From NCBI RefSeq assembly GCF_900112705.1, contig NZ_FOMR01000003.1, positions 186,001-250,000 on the forward strand: a stretch of 64,000 nt of DNA. The letters run 5' to 3'. The DNA comes from Lentibacillus persicus. Lineage in GTDB: Bacteria > Bacillota > Bacilli > Bacillales > Amphibacillaceae. Both the position numbers and the translations under genes were made by a program. How positions within the stretch are numbered: the first letter of the stretch is position 1; every line of letters begins with the position of its first letter. Of this stretch, positions 56,803 to 64,000 are shown one piece after another. The notes beneath the pieces are model-generated. The model did no database searches. It was not told the DNA's origin and saw only the letters and a list, made by a program, of their open reading frames with translations.

Positions 56803-57903
56803 TTAAACATTGAACCGGAAATGGATAACATCGCCGTCCTGGACGATGTATTCTTTGCCTTCCAGCCGGACATTCCCTGCTTCACGTGCCTTTACCATTG
56901 AGCCGGCACTTACCAGGTCTTCGTATGAGACCGTTTCCGCCCGGATAAAACCACGTTCAAAGTCGGTATGAATGATGCCAGCTGCCTGCGGGGCTTTCAT
57001 CCCTTTACGGAAAGTCCATGCGCGGACTTCAGGCTCACCTGCCGTAAAGTAAGTTCCCAGTCCCAGTAGGTTGTAGGATGCTTTAATCAGCTGGTCAAGG
57101 CCGGCTTCAGCAATTCCTAAATCATCGAGAAACATTTCTTTCTCTTCGCCATCCAGTTCCGCAATTTCTTCTTCAATTTTTGCACAAATGACAATGACTT
57201 CAGCATTTTCTTTTGCGGCGTAGTCTTTTACCTTTTGGACGTGTTCATTTGAGTCGGAATCCGTGACATCTTCTTCGCTCACATTGGCTACGTACAATGC
57301 AGGTTTACTCGTTAGCAAATGAAGATCTTTTACCAGTTTCCACTCGTCATCTGACAGGTCCAAGGCTCGTGCTGGTTGTTCTGCTTCAAGACCTTCTTTC
57401 AATTTTTCCAGCAGATTATACTCTGCTACAGCTTCCTTATCTTTCTGTCTGGCCATTTTTTCAACCCGCTGGAGACGTTTATTTATTGTTTCAAGATCTG
57501 CAAGGATCAGTTCCAGGTTGATGGTCTCAATATCATCAAGCGGTTCCACTTTACCGGAAACATGGGTAATATTGTCATCCTGAAAACAGCGGACAACCTG
57601 AACGATTGCATCTACCTGGCGGATATGGGATAAAAACTGGTTGCCCAGCCCTTCTCCTTTACTTGCACCTTTCACAATCCCGGCAATATCGGTAAACTCA
57701 AATGTTGTTGGGATTGTTTTTTTCGGGTTTACCAATTCAGTTAATTTATTTAAGCGGTCGTCAGGGACTTCCACGATCCCCACATTTGGATCGATTGTTG
57801 CAAACGGGTAATTCGCTGCTTCAGCGCCCGCTTGAGTGATGGCATTAAATAGTGTCGATTTGCCAACGTTTGGAAGTCCGACAATTCCTGCTGTTAAAGA
57901 CAT
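56803..57903 (-). CDS. ychF: Redox-regulated ATPase YchF
   Basis: This 366-residue Obg-like ATPase binds ribosomes and affects stress responses. The P-loop is GIVGLPNVGKSTLFNAITQ; the G4-like NVSEE region and the C-terminal TGS domain (FTAGEPEVRAWTFRKG, GSMVKAREAG..KEYIVQDGDVIHFRFNV) are intact. The ATG at 57903 gives the exact family length; the GTG four codons earlier overlaps the GGAGTG site. It matches B. subtilis yyaF, upstream of rpsF on the same strand. Confidence 0.97.
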   Translation of the reverse strand: MSLTAGIVGLPNVGKSTLFNAITQAGAEAANYPFATIDPNVGIVEVPDDRLNKLTELVNPKKTIPTTFEFTDIAGIVKGASKGEGLGNQFLSHIRQVDAIVQVVRCFQDDNITHVSGKVEPLDDIETINLELILADLETINKRLQRVEKMARQKDKEAVAEYNLLEKLKEGLEAEQPARALDLSDDEWKLVKDLHLLTSKPALYVANVSEEDVTDSDSNEHVQKVKDYAAKENAEVIVICAKIEEEIAELDGEEKEMFLDDLGIAEAGLDQLIKASYNLLGLGTYFTAGEPEVRAWTFRKGMKAPQAAGIIHTDFERGFIRAETVSYEDLVSAGSMVKAREAGNVRLEGKEYIVQDGDVIHFRFNV

Positions 57904-57996
57904 GTCAACTTTCACTCCTTAAGGATTCCATTCATATGAACGCGTCAGTCATACCAATTATAGTTACAAGCTTCTAAAATGACAAGCAAATAAAAA

Positions 57997-58030
57997 GCCA
58001 AAATGAGCCCTTAAAACCTCTCATTTTGGC
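57997..58030 (-). terminator. Terminator after the DUF951 gene
   Basis: GCCAAAATGAG and CTCATTTTGGC form a perfect 11-base stem with a 12-base loop; on the minus strand TTTTTA follows. Confidence 0.88.
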
Positions 58031-58119
58031 AGGGTTATGTCATATAATTCATTTTCTCTGTTTTCAGCGGTTTATAAAACGACACTTTAAAGCATATGAA
58101 CATTATTTTGGAGAAATTT

Positions 58120-58317
58120 TTAACTTTCAGCTTTATCGATGATTTTTTTCATTTTTTTCGTAAACTCTTTCCGAGGAATCATAACGCTATGATCACAACC
58201 AAGACATTTGATCCGGATGTCCATCCCCATTCGGATTATTTTCCAGCGATTTTCGCCGCATGGGTGTGGTTTTTTCATTTCTATAATATCATTCAATTCA
58301 AAATTCTTATCCACCAT
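58120..58317 (-). CDS. DUF951 family small protein (YyzM-like)
   Basis: This 65-residue protein has the family pattern MKKPHPCGENRWKIIRMGMDIRIKCLGCDHSVMIPRKEFTK, where two Cys (PHPCG and CLGC) could bind zinc. It is next to ychF and mscS, as in other Bacillales, and lies 14 bases after mscS in the same transcript. Its function is unknown; a nucleic-acid or ribosome role is only a guess. Confidence 0.88.
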   Translation of the reverse strand: MVDKNFELNDIIEMKKPHPCGENRWKIIRMGMDIRIKCLGCDHSVMIPRKEFTKKMKKIIDKAES

Positions 58318-58331
58318 ACCATTTTCCTCCC

Positions 58332-59234
58332 TTACATTTCACGCTCTGAATCAATTTGCAATGAATTTGGTTCCTCATTTCTGGAATACATGACAAGACG
58401 TGGTGAAGGAATTTGTATACCCTGTTTAAATAGTTCGTCTTTGATTTCTTTGCGAATATTTCGGGAACCTTTCCATTGGTAGGAAGGCAGCACTTCAGCG
58501 ATAACCCGAAGGACAAAATGCGACGACTCCAGCGCTTCCACACCGAAGACTTCAGGTACTTTAACAATTTCCTCATATTGATCGGGCAGCGTCTCAATAA
58601 TATCCTCAATAATGGCTGCCGCAGCTTTTACATCATTTTCATACGGTATATTCACATCAACAACAGCCAGCCCATTATGAACTGAATAATTTGTGACTTG
58701 GGTTACATTGCCATTTGGGACAACATGCTGTTCACCGGTCCAGCTTTCAATCTTAGTCGTGCGTATCCCAATCTCCTCAACAAAACCTTCTACACCCGCC
58801 GTAACAATGTAGTCGCCAACCGAGAATTGATCCTCAAAAATAATGAAAAAACCGGAAATAATATCCCGGACCAGGTTTTGAGCACCAAAGCCGATCGCAA
58901 GTCCCGCTACACCCGCACCGGCGAGCAATGCACGGATTTCGAGACCAAACGCCCCGTCAAGCACCATAATAAACGCAATGAAATAAACGGTATATTTCAT
59001 CGTGTTTTGAATTAGCTTTTTAATCGTCACTTCACGTCTTTCCGTGATGCGCAGCGGACCGCGGGATCTGCTGTCAAATACCCTCGCAATAATATTGTTG
59101 CCAACCCGGATAACAATTACCGCTATGACCATTATCAGAATCGCTTGTATGACTGCGGTACCAATACTCACCCAAAGTTCAGGGCCTGTTATGTACTCCC
59201 ATAAATCACTCATTTGATTACTAAAAAAACTCAC
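58332..59234 (-). CDS. mscS: Small-conductance mechanosensitive channel MscS
   Basis: This 300-residue channel opens under membrane tension to release solutes on hypo-osmotic shock. Three N-terminal helices (about 20-45, 75-95, 100-130) end in the pore helix IRALLAGAGVAGLAIGFGAQNLVRD. The beta domain follows, with GDYIVTAGVEGFVEEIGIRTTKIESW. It is of the minimal type. It precedes the DUF951 gene. Such channels are useful in a salt-adapted organism. Confidence 0.93.
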   Translation of the reverse strand: MSFFSNQMSDLWEYITGPELWVSIGTAVIQAILIMVIAVIVIRVGNNIIARVFDSRSRGPLRITERREVTIKKLIQNTMKYTVYFIAFIMVLDGAFGLEIRALLAGAGVAGLAIGFGAQNLVRDIISGFFIIFEDQFSVGDYIVTAGVEGFVEEIGIRTTKIESWTGEQHVVPNGNVTQVTNYSVHNGLAVVDVNIPYENDVKAAAAIIEDIIETLPDQYEEIVKVPEVFGVEALESSHFVLRVIAEVLPSYQWKGSRNIRKEIKDELFKQGIQIPSPRLVMYSRNEEPNSLQIDSEREM

Positions 59235-59315
59235 GATTATACCTCCGCCATGATACTATAAACAATTTTACAATAAGCGTTTCATTATGGAAAGAAAAGC
59301 GACATTATAAAACTT

Positions 59316-60326
59316 TCATTGTTTATTCCACAGCGGGTATAAAAGCAGTCGTGTTAAGACATATAAATTCAAAATGCCATATACCGGATATATATAGTTA
59401 ATCAACGTGGAAAATCCCACCGTCGTCATAGGCACCATGGCTGCTACACTCAATCCGGCCAAAAGCCATATCGGAACATTCCACATGTTCTGCAAACGGG
59501 AAACAATCCCCAGGATCCCCGAGGCGGCTGTTGTAAATATTGCAAACCATAATAATATCGACATAAAAATAAGAATCTCAACCGGATAGCGATTCAGTAT
59601 AGCAAATAGTGGTATTTCATATAATAAAAGTTCATCAGCAATCTGTATTAAACTGCTATTATAAATGAAGGAGATAAAGCCTAAGATCAGCCCGCTCCCG
59701 ATTGCGGCTATATGTATCTCTGTTTTTGTTTTAACTTTGTTGCCGATTGCACCCAACACAGCAATCAAAGGTAAAATATTTAAGGCTGTAAAAGGAAAAG
59801 CGGCTGTCCAATTCCGCTGACCGTGCAGATCAGACATTATACTTATTTCTTGATCACTCATAAACAACAATAATATATAGAGAAGTCCGCCAAGCAATAA
59901 AGGCAATACAAGCTGATTCATCGCCAAAAATCCGCTGATATCTCTCATAAATAAGAGGATTAAACTGATGGCAATAGCCAGAACACCCCACCAGTATGAT
60001 AGATCAAATGCTTGTCCAGTGGCACCGCTTCCTGCGATCATAATCACAGTCGTCGTGGATAAATACAAAAAAATCATAATATCATATAGCTTTGTCAGCT
60101 TGTCTCCTACAATATCGCGAAGAACCGGTAAATAGTGGCTTGATTGCTGACGGAAGCTTACATCCATAATCACATAGCAGCTTATCGAAAAAAATATCGT
60201 AAATAATAAAATTGCCAGACCGCTTTCGTGTCCGAAAAATTGCCATAGCTCTCTGCCTGATGCATAACCTGCTCCAATTGTTGTGCCAATAATTAAAAAC
60301 ATCCATTTCAAACCAGCACGAATCAT
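59316..60326 (-). CDS. YkvI-like membrane transport protein
   Basis: This 336-residue protein has about ten hydrophobic helices. The N-terminus LKWMFLIIGTTIGAGYASGRELWQFFG resembles the unwound first helix of LeuT/APC-fold carriers and matches the YkvI family. No enzymatic motif is present. It is monocistronic and divergent from yyaC. The substrate is unknown; an amino acid or related compound is the usual guess. Confidence 0.82.
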   Translation of the reverse strand: MIRAGLKWMFLIIGTTIGAGYASGRELWQFFGHESGLAILLFTIFFSISCYVIMDVSFRQQSSHYLPVLRDIVGDKLTKLYDIMIFLYLSTTTVIMIAGSGATGQAFDLSYWWGVLAIAISLILLFMRDISGFLAMNQLVLPLLLGGLLYILLLFMSDQEISIMSDLHGQRNWTAAFPFTALNILPLIAVLGAIGNKVKTKTEIHIAAIGSGLILGFISFIYNSSLIQIADELLLYEIPLFAILNRYPVEILIFMSILLWFAIFTTAASGILGIVSRLQNMWNVPIWLLAGLSVAAMVPMTTVGFSTLINYIYPVYGILNLYVLTRLLLYPLWNKQ

Positions 60327-60357
60327 AACTTCTCCTCCATTATCGTTATACAGACAT

Positions 60358-60387
60358 GTATAGTTTGATAATTTTTTCCGTATACTA
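60358..60387 (+). promoter_or_regulatory. Possible forespore sigma promoter of yyaC
   Basis: GTATA (60358-60362) is followed after 15 bases by CCGTATACTA, loosely similar to SigF/SigG -35 and -10 elements. B. subtilis yyaC is forespore expressed. The -10 match is imperfect, so this is tentative. Confidence 0.35.
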
Positions 60388-60415
60388 GTATCAATATGTT
60401 TGTGGAGGAAAAGCT

Positions 60416-61021
60416 ATGAATCTAATGAACCGATTGGTCACAAAAAAAGAGAAAATTAAACTCAGATATACGGAGACGACGCTGAAGGAACAAATGAACG
60501 AGCGTATTCTTTCCTGGCTGCCGTCAGAGCCACATGAGTATATCATTGTGTGTATTGGAACAGACCGATCAACCGGCGACGCACTTGGTCCATTAACCGG
60601 CACTTACTTATCAGAGTTGAAACCTAAGCACCTGCATGTATATGGTACACTTTCAGACCCTGTTCATGCTGTCAATATAGAAAACAGAATAAATAAAATT
60701 TACAACAAGCACCAATCTCCTTTTACAATTGCGATTGATGCTTCATTAGGCAAATCTGCATCGGTAGGTCACATTATAGCCGATGTCGGGCCGCTCTCTC
60801 CCGGAGCAGCACTGAATAAAAAACTGCCCGCAATTGGGGACATTCACATAACCGGTGTTGTCAATATTAGCGGGTTTATGGATTATAATATTTTACAAAA
60901 TACAAGACTCTTTGTTGTTGTCGAAATGGCACAGATCATTGCTTCTATACTCGCAAATATCGATCAGAAACTGACGTATGCCAATACACCTCGTTCAGAT
61001 CAGGTTTTTATAAGAGACTGA
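60416..61021 (+). CDS. yyaC: Spore protease-like protein YyaC
   Basis: This 201-residue protein is related to the GPR spore protease fold. The key segment is IIVCIGTDRSTGDALGPLTGTYL near residue 45, followed by AIDASLGKSASVGHI and a C-terminal DYNILQNTRLFVVVEMA. It is found only in spore formers and in B. subtilis lies close to spo0J, as here. GGAGG precedes the ATG. Whether it is proteolytic is not established. Confidence 0.9.
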   Translation: MNLMNRLVTKKEKIKLRYTETTLKEQMNERILSWLPSEPHEYIIVCIGTDRSTGDALGPLTGTYLSELKPKHLHVYGTLSDPVHAVNIENRINKIYNKHQSPFTIAIDASLGKSASVGHIIADVGPLSPGAALNKKLPAIGDIHITGVVNISGFMDYNILQNTRLFVVVEMAQIIASILANIDQKLTYANTPRSDQVFIRD

Positions 61022-61576
61022 GACAAAACCGAGTTTTCTCTAAGGCTTTTTTCTAAACTTTGTTGTTTTTTATTTTCGCAGTCTCCATAAACTGCGAACT
61101 AACTTAAAATTTGAGCTGGTGCGTCGTCCACCGCTACGGAAATACACGCCGCTTTCCGCGGGCGGCTGGTGAGCCAACTCGTGCCAAGGCACTTCGTTGT
61201 CTCACCTATGCCTATGCTCCCGCAGGAGTCGGCGTGTATTTCCTTCGCTGAGGTTGTTTATTCAATACTGCCAACGAATATTCAGTGAGCATTTTTTTAG
61301 CGCAGTCAATATGCGTAGACTCCAAGGGATGCGCACGTGTCCGAAGACCCCGCAAGAAAGCGGTAGGGTTCAAAGGCTAAGAACGCCACGTCAATAGCCA
61401 ACGCCTATGTGACCAACATCATGTTGGCCCGAGGCCGTGCCCATGGAAAGCGAAGTATATTGCCGGAGCGGACTTCAGCACTTAGCGACAATTAGAAGGA
61501 AGAATTTACACTGTGTCGCAGTTTACATCCAGTACGAGACGGATATCAACAATTTATGCGAAAACAATCTCTTCTC
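61022..61576. repeat. Repeat-filled noncoding region
   Basis: This 555-base gap has no credible gene. The left part (61138-61243) is a long nested hairpin listed separately. The right part (about 61300-61500) contains GC-rich phrases such as GTCCGAAGACCCCGC and AAGCGAAGTATATTGCC. These look like the flanking halves of the repeats common between genes in halophilic Bacillaceae; that comparison is from memory. Small open frames here are not supported by ribosome sites. Confidence 0.6.
61138..61243. repeat. 106-bp nested hairpin element
   Basis: The ends GGAAATACACGCCG (61138-61151) and CGGCGTGTATTTCC (61230-61243) are a perfect 14-base inverted repeat. Inside, GCGGG/CCCGC (61158, 61219), GGTGAG/CTCACC (61168, 61201) and GTGCC/GGCAC (61181, 61188) pair in the correct nested order with a two-base tip. 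The element can fold along its full length. Confidence 0.8.
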
Positions 61577-62281
61577 CTAGAATAACAAATAGATATAATA
61601 AACGATTCCAACTGTCAATATTGATGGTAGAAGATTGCCCACTCTGATCTGAATAATTTTTAACAAATTAAACCCAATTGCTACAATCATTAAACCGCCT
61701 ACTGCCGTCAATTCACCAATAAGCCCATTTAAAAAATCTTCGGGCACCCACTGATTGATTTGTGTTGCAAGCAATGCAATTGAGCCTTGATAAAGAACAA
61801 CCGGGATGACCGAGAATATAACACCGAATCCGAGCGTAGTTGTTAACACTAACGCGACAAAGCCATCTATAACACCTTTTGTTATAAGCACTTCATGATC
61901 ACCCCGAAGGCCGCCATCCAGTGCCCCAATAACCGATAAGGCCCCTATTACAAAGACGAGAGAGGCTGTTATAAAACCCTGGGCCACACTAATATCGTCA
62001 GTTGAGGTAGTAAATTTACCACCAATCCAATCACCCAGCCTATTAAGTCCTTCCTCGAGGTGAATAAACTCCCCGATAATAGCACCTGTTAATAAGCTTA
62101 ACAAAACGACAATAATGGCTTCAGTTGACAATGCCATCTGTAAACCTATCAAAATAACCGCCAGACCGATTCCATGCATGACGGTTTGCTTATATCTTTC
62201 TGGGATATTAGTGAAAAATAATCCGATCAGACTGCCTGCAATTATACATACGCCGTTTACAATTGTACCAAAAAGCGCCAT
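61577..62281 (-). CDS. DUF554 family membrane protein
   Basis: This 234-residue protein has six or seven hydrophobic segments. The start MALFGTIVNGVCIIAGSLIGLFF and the mid segments GAIIGEFIHLEEGLNRLGDWIG and FITASLVFVIGALSVIGALDGGLRGDHEVLITKGVIDGF are characteristic of DUF554 (YdfK/YqgA) proteins, which are probable transporters. It follows the desulfurase-like gene by 24 bases and shares its transcript. The substrate is unknown. Confidence 0.9.
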   Translation of the reverse strand: MALFGTIVNGVCIIAGSLIGLFFTNIPERYKQTVMHGIGLAVILIGLQMALSTEAIIVVLLSLLTGAIIGEFIHLEEGLNRLGDWIGGKFTTSTDDISVAQGFITASLVFVIGALSVIGALDGGLRGDHEVLITKGVIDGFVALVLTTTLGFGVIFSVIPVVLYQGSIALLATQINQWVPEDFLNGLIGELTAVGGLMIVAIGFNLLKIIQIRVGNLLPSILTVGIVYYIYLLF

Positions 62282-62305
62282 AATTCCATCTCCAATTGTT
62301 TTTCT

Positions 62306-63457
62306 CTATAGAAGTTTATATGATCCTACAATTTCATGAATGGCCTCTAAAAACCGGTCAACTTCTTCGTCTGTGTTGTATTTGCTCAAACTTGCCCTGA
62401 TGACACCCTGAGCCGTTGTGTTAAGCGCTTCATGTGTTAACGGACTGCAATGGAGTCCTCCCCTGACGGCTATATCATAATGGGAATCCAAAACCATTGC
62501 TATTTCCTGCGACGGAACGTTCAGCACGTTAAATGCCACAATCGGCATGTTTTGCGGGTTTTCCGAGTTGGCATAACAGTGCACACCATCAATCTCCTGC
62601 AGACTTTTTGCAAGTCGCTTGCATAAGATTGTTTCACGTGGAACATTTCTGTCTTTTCTTTTTTCATAAGAAGTAAAGGCGGCATTTAAACCAGCAATTC
62701 CAGGTGTATTCAAAGTGCCAGCCTCCAGTCTTTCCGGCCATTGCGATGGTTGATCAGGGGTCTCTGAGAAACTGCCTGTACCGCCATGGTTGACTGGATT
62801 TAAATCAAGGTCACCATTTACAAGAAGCATACCGGTGCCCTGTGGCCCCAACAGCCCTTTGTGCCCTGGAAACGCGAGCATATTAATCTTCATTTCCTGC
62901 ATATTAATTGATAGGTGGCCGGCTGTTTGTGATGCATCAACTAATAATGGGATATCGTCCTTAACATTAGCAGCCACCCTTTCAATGGGAAGAACACTGC
63001 CAGTAACGTTCGAAGCATGGGTCATTGCGATTAGCTTTGTTTCTTTAGTAACTGCTCGATTTACTTGTTTAATAAATTCGTCGTCGTCGTAATTCCACGA
63101 TACATAAGTAACATTAACACCATATTGGTTTTTTATGTATTCAAGAGGTCTTCTAATTGAATTGTGCTCAAAATTACTGGCTATAACATGATCCCCCGAC
63201 GACCAAGGCAACCCCTTAATTGCTTGATTCAAGGCGGCTGTTGCATTCGGATAAAACAATGCCTTTTTAGGATCGTTTATACCAAAAAGGGTTGCAGCCG
63301 TCTCACGTGTTTGCGAAACAATGTCAGCAGCCTTCCGTGCCAGTTGATGACCACCGCGGCCGGGATTCGCTCCAATTTGATTGACAGCTTCAACCATCGC
63401 TTCCCCCACTTCCGGAGGCTTTGGGAAAGATGAGGCAGCCTGATCAAAATAAATCAT
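62306..63457 (-). CDS. Cysteine desulfurase family (class V aminotransferase) protein
   Basis: This PLP enzyme of about 383 residues has the Schiff-base Lys in LAFPGHKGLLGPQGTG near residue 203 and a catalytic-type Cys in RGGLHCSPLTHEALNT near residue 336. It begins MIYFDQAASSFPKPPEV. The sequence fits the SufS/Csd-related family often found in Firmicutes apart from suf or isc operons. I chose the ATG 63457 after GGGGTG. The gene carries a perfect parS site within its codons. Sulfur donation to an unknown acceptor is the likely role. Confidence 0.88.
   Translation of the reverse strand: MIYFDQAASSFPKPPEVGEAMVEAVNQIGANPGRGGHQLARKAADIVSQTRETAATLFGINDPKKALFYPNATAALNQAIKGLPWSSGDHVIASNFEHNSIRRPLEYIKNQYGVNVTYVSWNYDDDEFIKQVNRAVTKETKLIAMTHASNVTGSVLPIERVAANVKDDIPLLVDASQTAGHLSINMQEMKINMLAFPGHKGLLGPQGTGMLLVNGDLDLNPVNHGGTGSFSETPDQPSQWPERLEAGTLNTPGIAGLNAAFTSYEKRKDRNVPRETILCKRLAKSLQEIDGVHCYANSENPQNMPIVAFNVLNVPSQEIAMVLDSHYDIAVRGGLHCSPLTHEALNTTAQGVIRASLSKYNTDEEVDRFLEAIHEIVGSYKLL
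62630..62645. other. parS centromere-like site
   Basis: TGTTTCACGTGGAACA is the exact reverse complement of TGTTCCACGTGAAACA, the B. subtilis parS consensus. It lies within the desulfurase-type gene about 0.9 kb beyond the end of spo0J, and would be loaded by the ParB encoded next to it. Confidence 0.93.
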
Positions 63458-63491
63458 ATATTTCACCCCGCTAATAGTTGCTTATATAAAC

Positions 63492-63532
63492 AAAAAGACT
63501 GACCGTATTGCCATACACGTTAAGTCAGTCTT
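63492..63532 (-). terminator. Terminator after spo0J
   Basis: AAGACTGAC and GTCAGTCTT form a perfect nine-base stem with a 20-base loop; on the minus strand TTTTTGTTT follows. Confidence 0.85.
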
Positions 63533-63556
63533 CCAATTTATAAAGGTCCATTTTAA

Positions 63557-64000
63557 CTACTTTTCCAAAGAATCCATGATACGCTCAAGATCCTCATTAG
63601 AATAAAACTCGATTTCAATTTTCCCTTTGCGCTTTCCTTTATTAATCGATACAGCAGTTCCAAGACGCTCCTGCAGAACTGATTCCCGTTCCTGCAAAAA
63701 GATATCTTTTTTAGGTTTTTCTTTTTTCTTCTTCGGTTTTTCATTCATTTCAATGATAATCTGCTCAACCTGACGCACATTCAAATTTTCCCGTTGAATT
63801 TTATCTACCAACGGAATGATTTTGTCCTTATCTTTCACACCAAGCAAAGCTCTTCCATGCCCCATCGATAGTTCGCCATTATTAATATGTGCAGTCACTT
63901 GCTCTGGTAAAGAAAGCAACCGGACAATATTGGCAATATGTGATCTGCTTTTACCTAAACGTTTTGATAATTCATCCTGTGTTATACCAAGCTCATCCAT
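63557..64000 (-). CDS. spo0J: Chromosome partitioning protein ParB / Spo0J (5' part outside window)
   Basis: The visible 147 residues are the C-terminal half of ParB. They comprise the helix-turn-helix domain ITQDELSKRLGKSRSHIANIVRLL, the segment NNGELSMGHGRALLGVKDKDK, a Lys-rich linker and the dimer domain KGKIEIEFYSNEDLERIMDSL. This matches B. subtilis Spo0J closely. It binds parS and with Soj segregates the origin. The gene continues past position 64000. A parS site lies in the next gene, and a terminator follows. Confidence 0.96.
   Translation of the reverse strand: MDELGITQDELSKRLGKSRSHIANIVRLLSLPEQVTAHINNGELSMGHGRALLGVKDKDKIIPLVDKIQRENLNVRQVEQIIIEMNEKPKKKKEKPKKDIFLQERESVLQERLGTAVSINKGKRKGKIEIEFYSNEDLERIMDSLEK

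Noticed and set aside
61197-61397. Open frame of 66 codons as a small Cys-rich gene
   Set aside because: It runs through the hairpin repeat, has no ribosome site and its composition follows the repeat.

Overview
This 64 kb window comes from a low-to-mid GC Gram-positive spore former of the Bacillaceae, probably a halophilic or halotolerant genus close to Lentibacillus, Virgibacillus or Oceanobacillus. That placement is an inference from gene order, acidic secreted proteins and repeat types, not from a database search. The right half is the origin-proximal region familiar from Bacillus subtilis. It holds spo0J (parB, cut by the window end), a parS site, yyaC, ychF, rpsF-ssb-rpsR, yybS-gdpP-rplI-dnaC, purA and the walR-walK-yycH-yycI-yycJ-htrA essential two-component operon. 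Conserved origin-region sequence signals are also present: one exact parS site, Noc-type palindromes and a cluster of DnaA boxes next to htrA.

The left half is metabolic and accessory. 1-5060 is a LacI-regulated operon (lacI-type regulator, hxlB-like sugar-phosphate isomerase, KDPG-type aldolase, TRAP transporter dctP-dctQ-dctM) for an unidentified sugar or sugar acid; it runs off the window. 5145-9633 is a metal-efflux region: an unusual CPG-motif P1B ATPase and an HMA metallochaperone, both behind near-identical Crp/Fnr-type class II promoters, then a PfeT-like Fe(II) exporter behind a perfect PerR box. 9635-15731 holds a GNAT remnant, an S66 carboxypeptidase and a TetR/MMPL/xxxLxxG secretion-type cluster. 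15812-20000 has an oxidoreductase, a CoA-transferase and malate:quinone oxidoreductase.

20181-38900 holds yocH, a thioesterase, rlmH, the spoVR / yhbH / prkA stress-sporulation trio split around gdhA, a catabolic acetolactate synthase with an aldehyde dehydrogenase, and several small conserved genes (TraB-type membrane protein, ypjP, macrodomain, Lin0512 family, GNAT, pterin dehydratase, DoxX). In B. subtilis rlmH directly follows htrA; here about 17 kb separates them. 52912-55502 is a DUF1189-like membrane gene plus a modABC molybdate importer, sitting between yybS and rpsR.

Intergenic space is rich in repeats. There is a strict 21-bp tandem repeat at two distant loci, inverted REP-like hairpins that run into the end of spoVR, a shared hairpin element in the pfeT leader and near 38.3 kb, and a long nested hairpin near 61.2 kb. 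No tRNA, rRNA, CRISPR array or intact insertion sequence was recognised. No clearly novel defence or biosynthetic system is visible; the best leads are regulatory and repeat structures.
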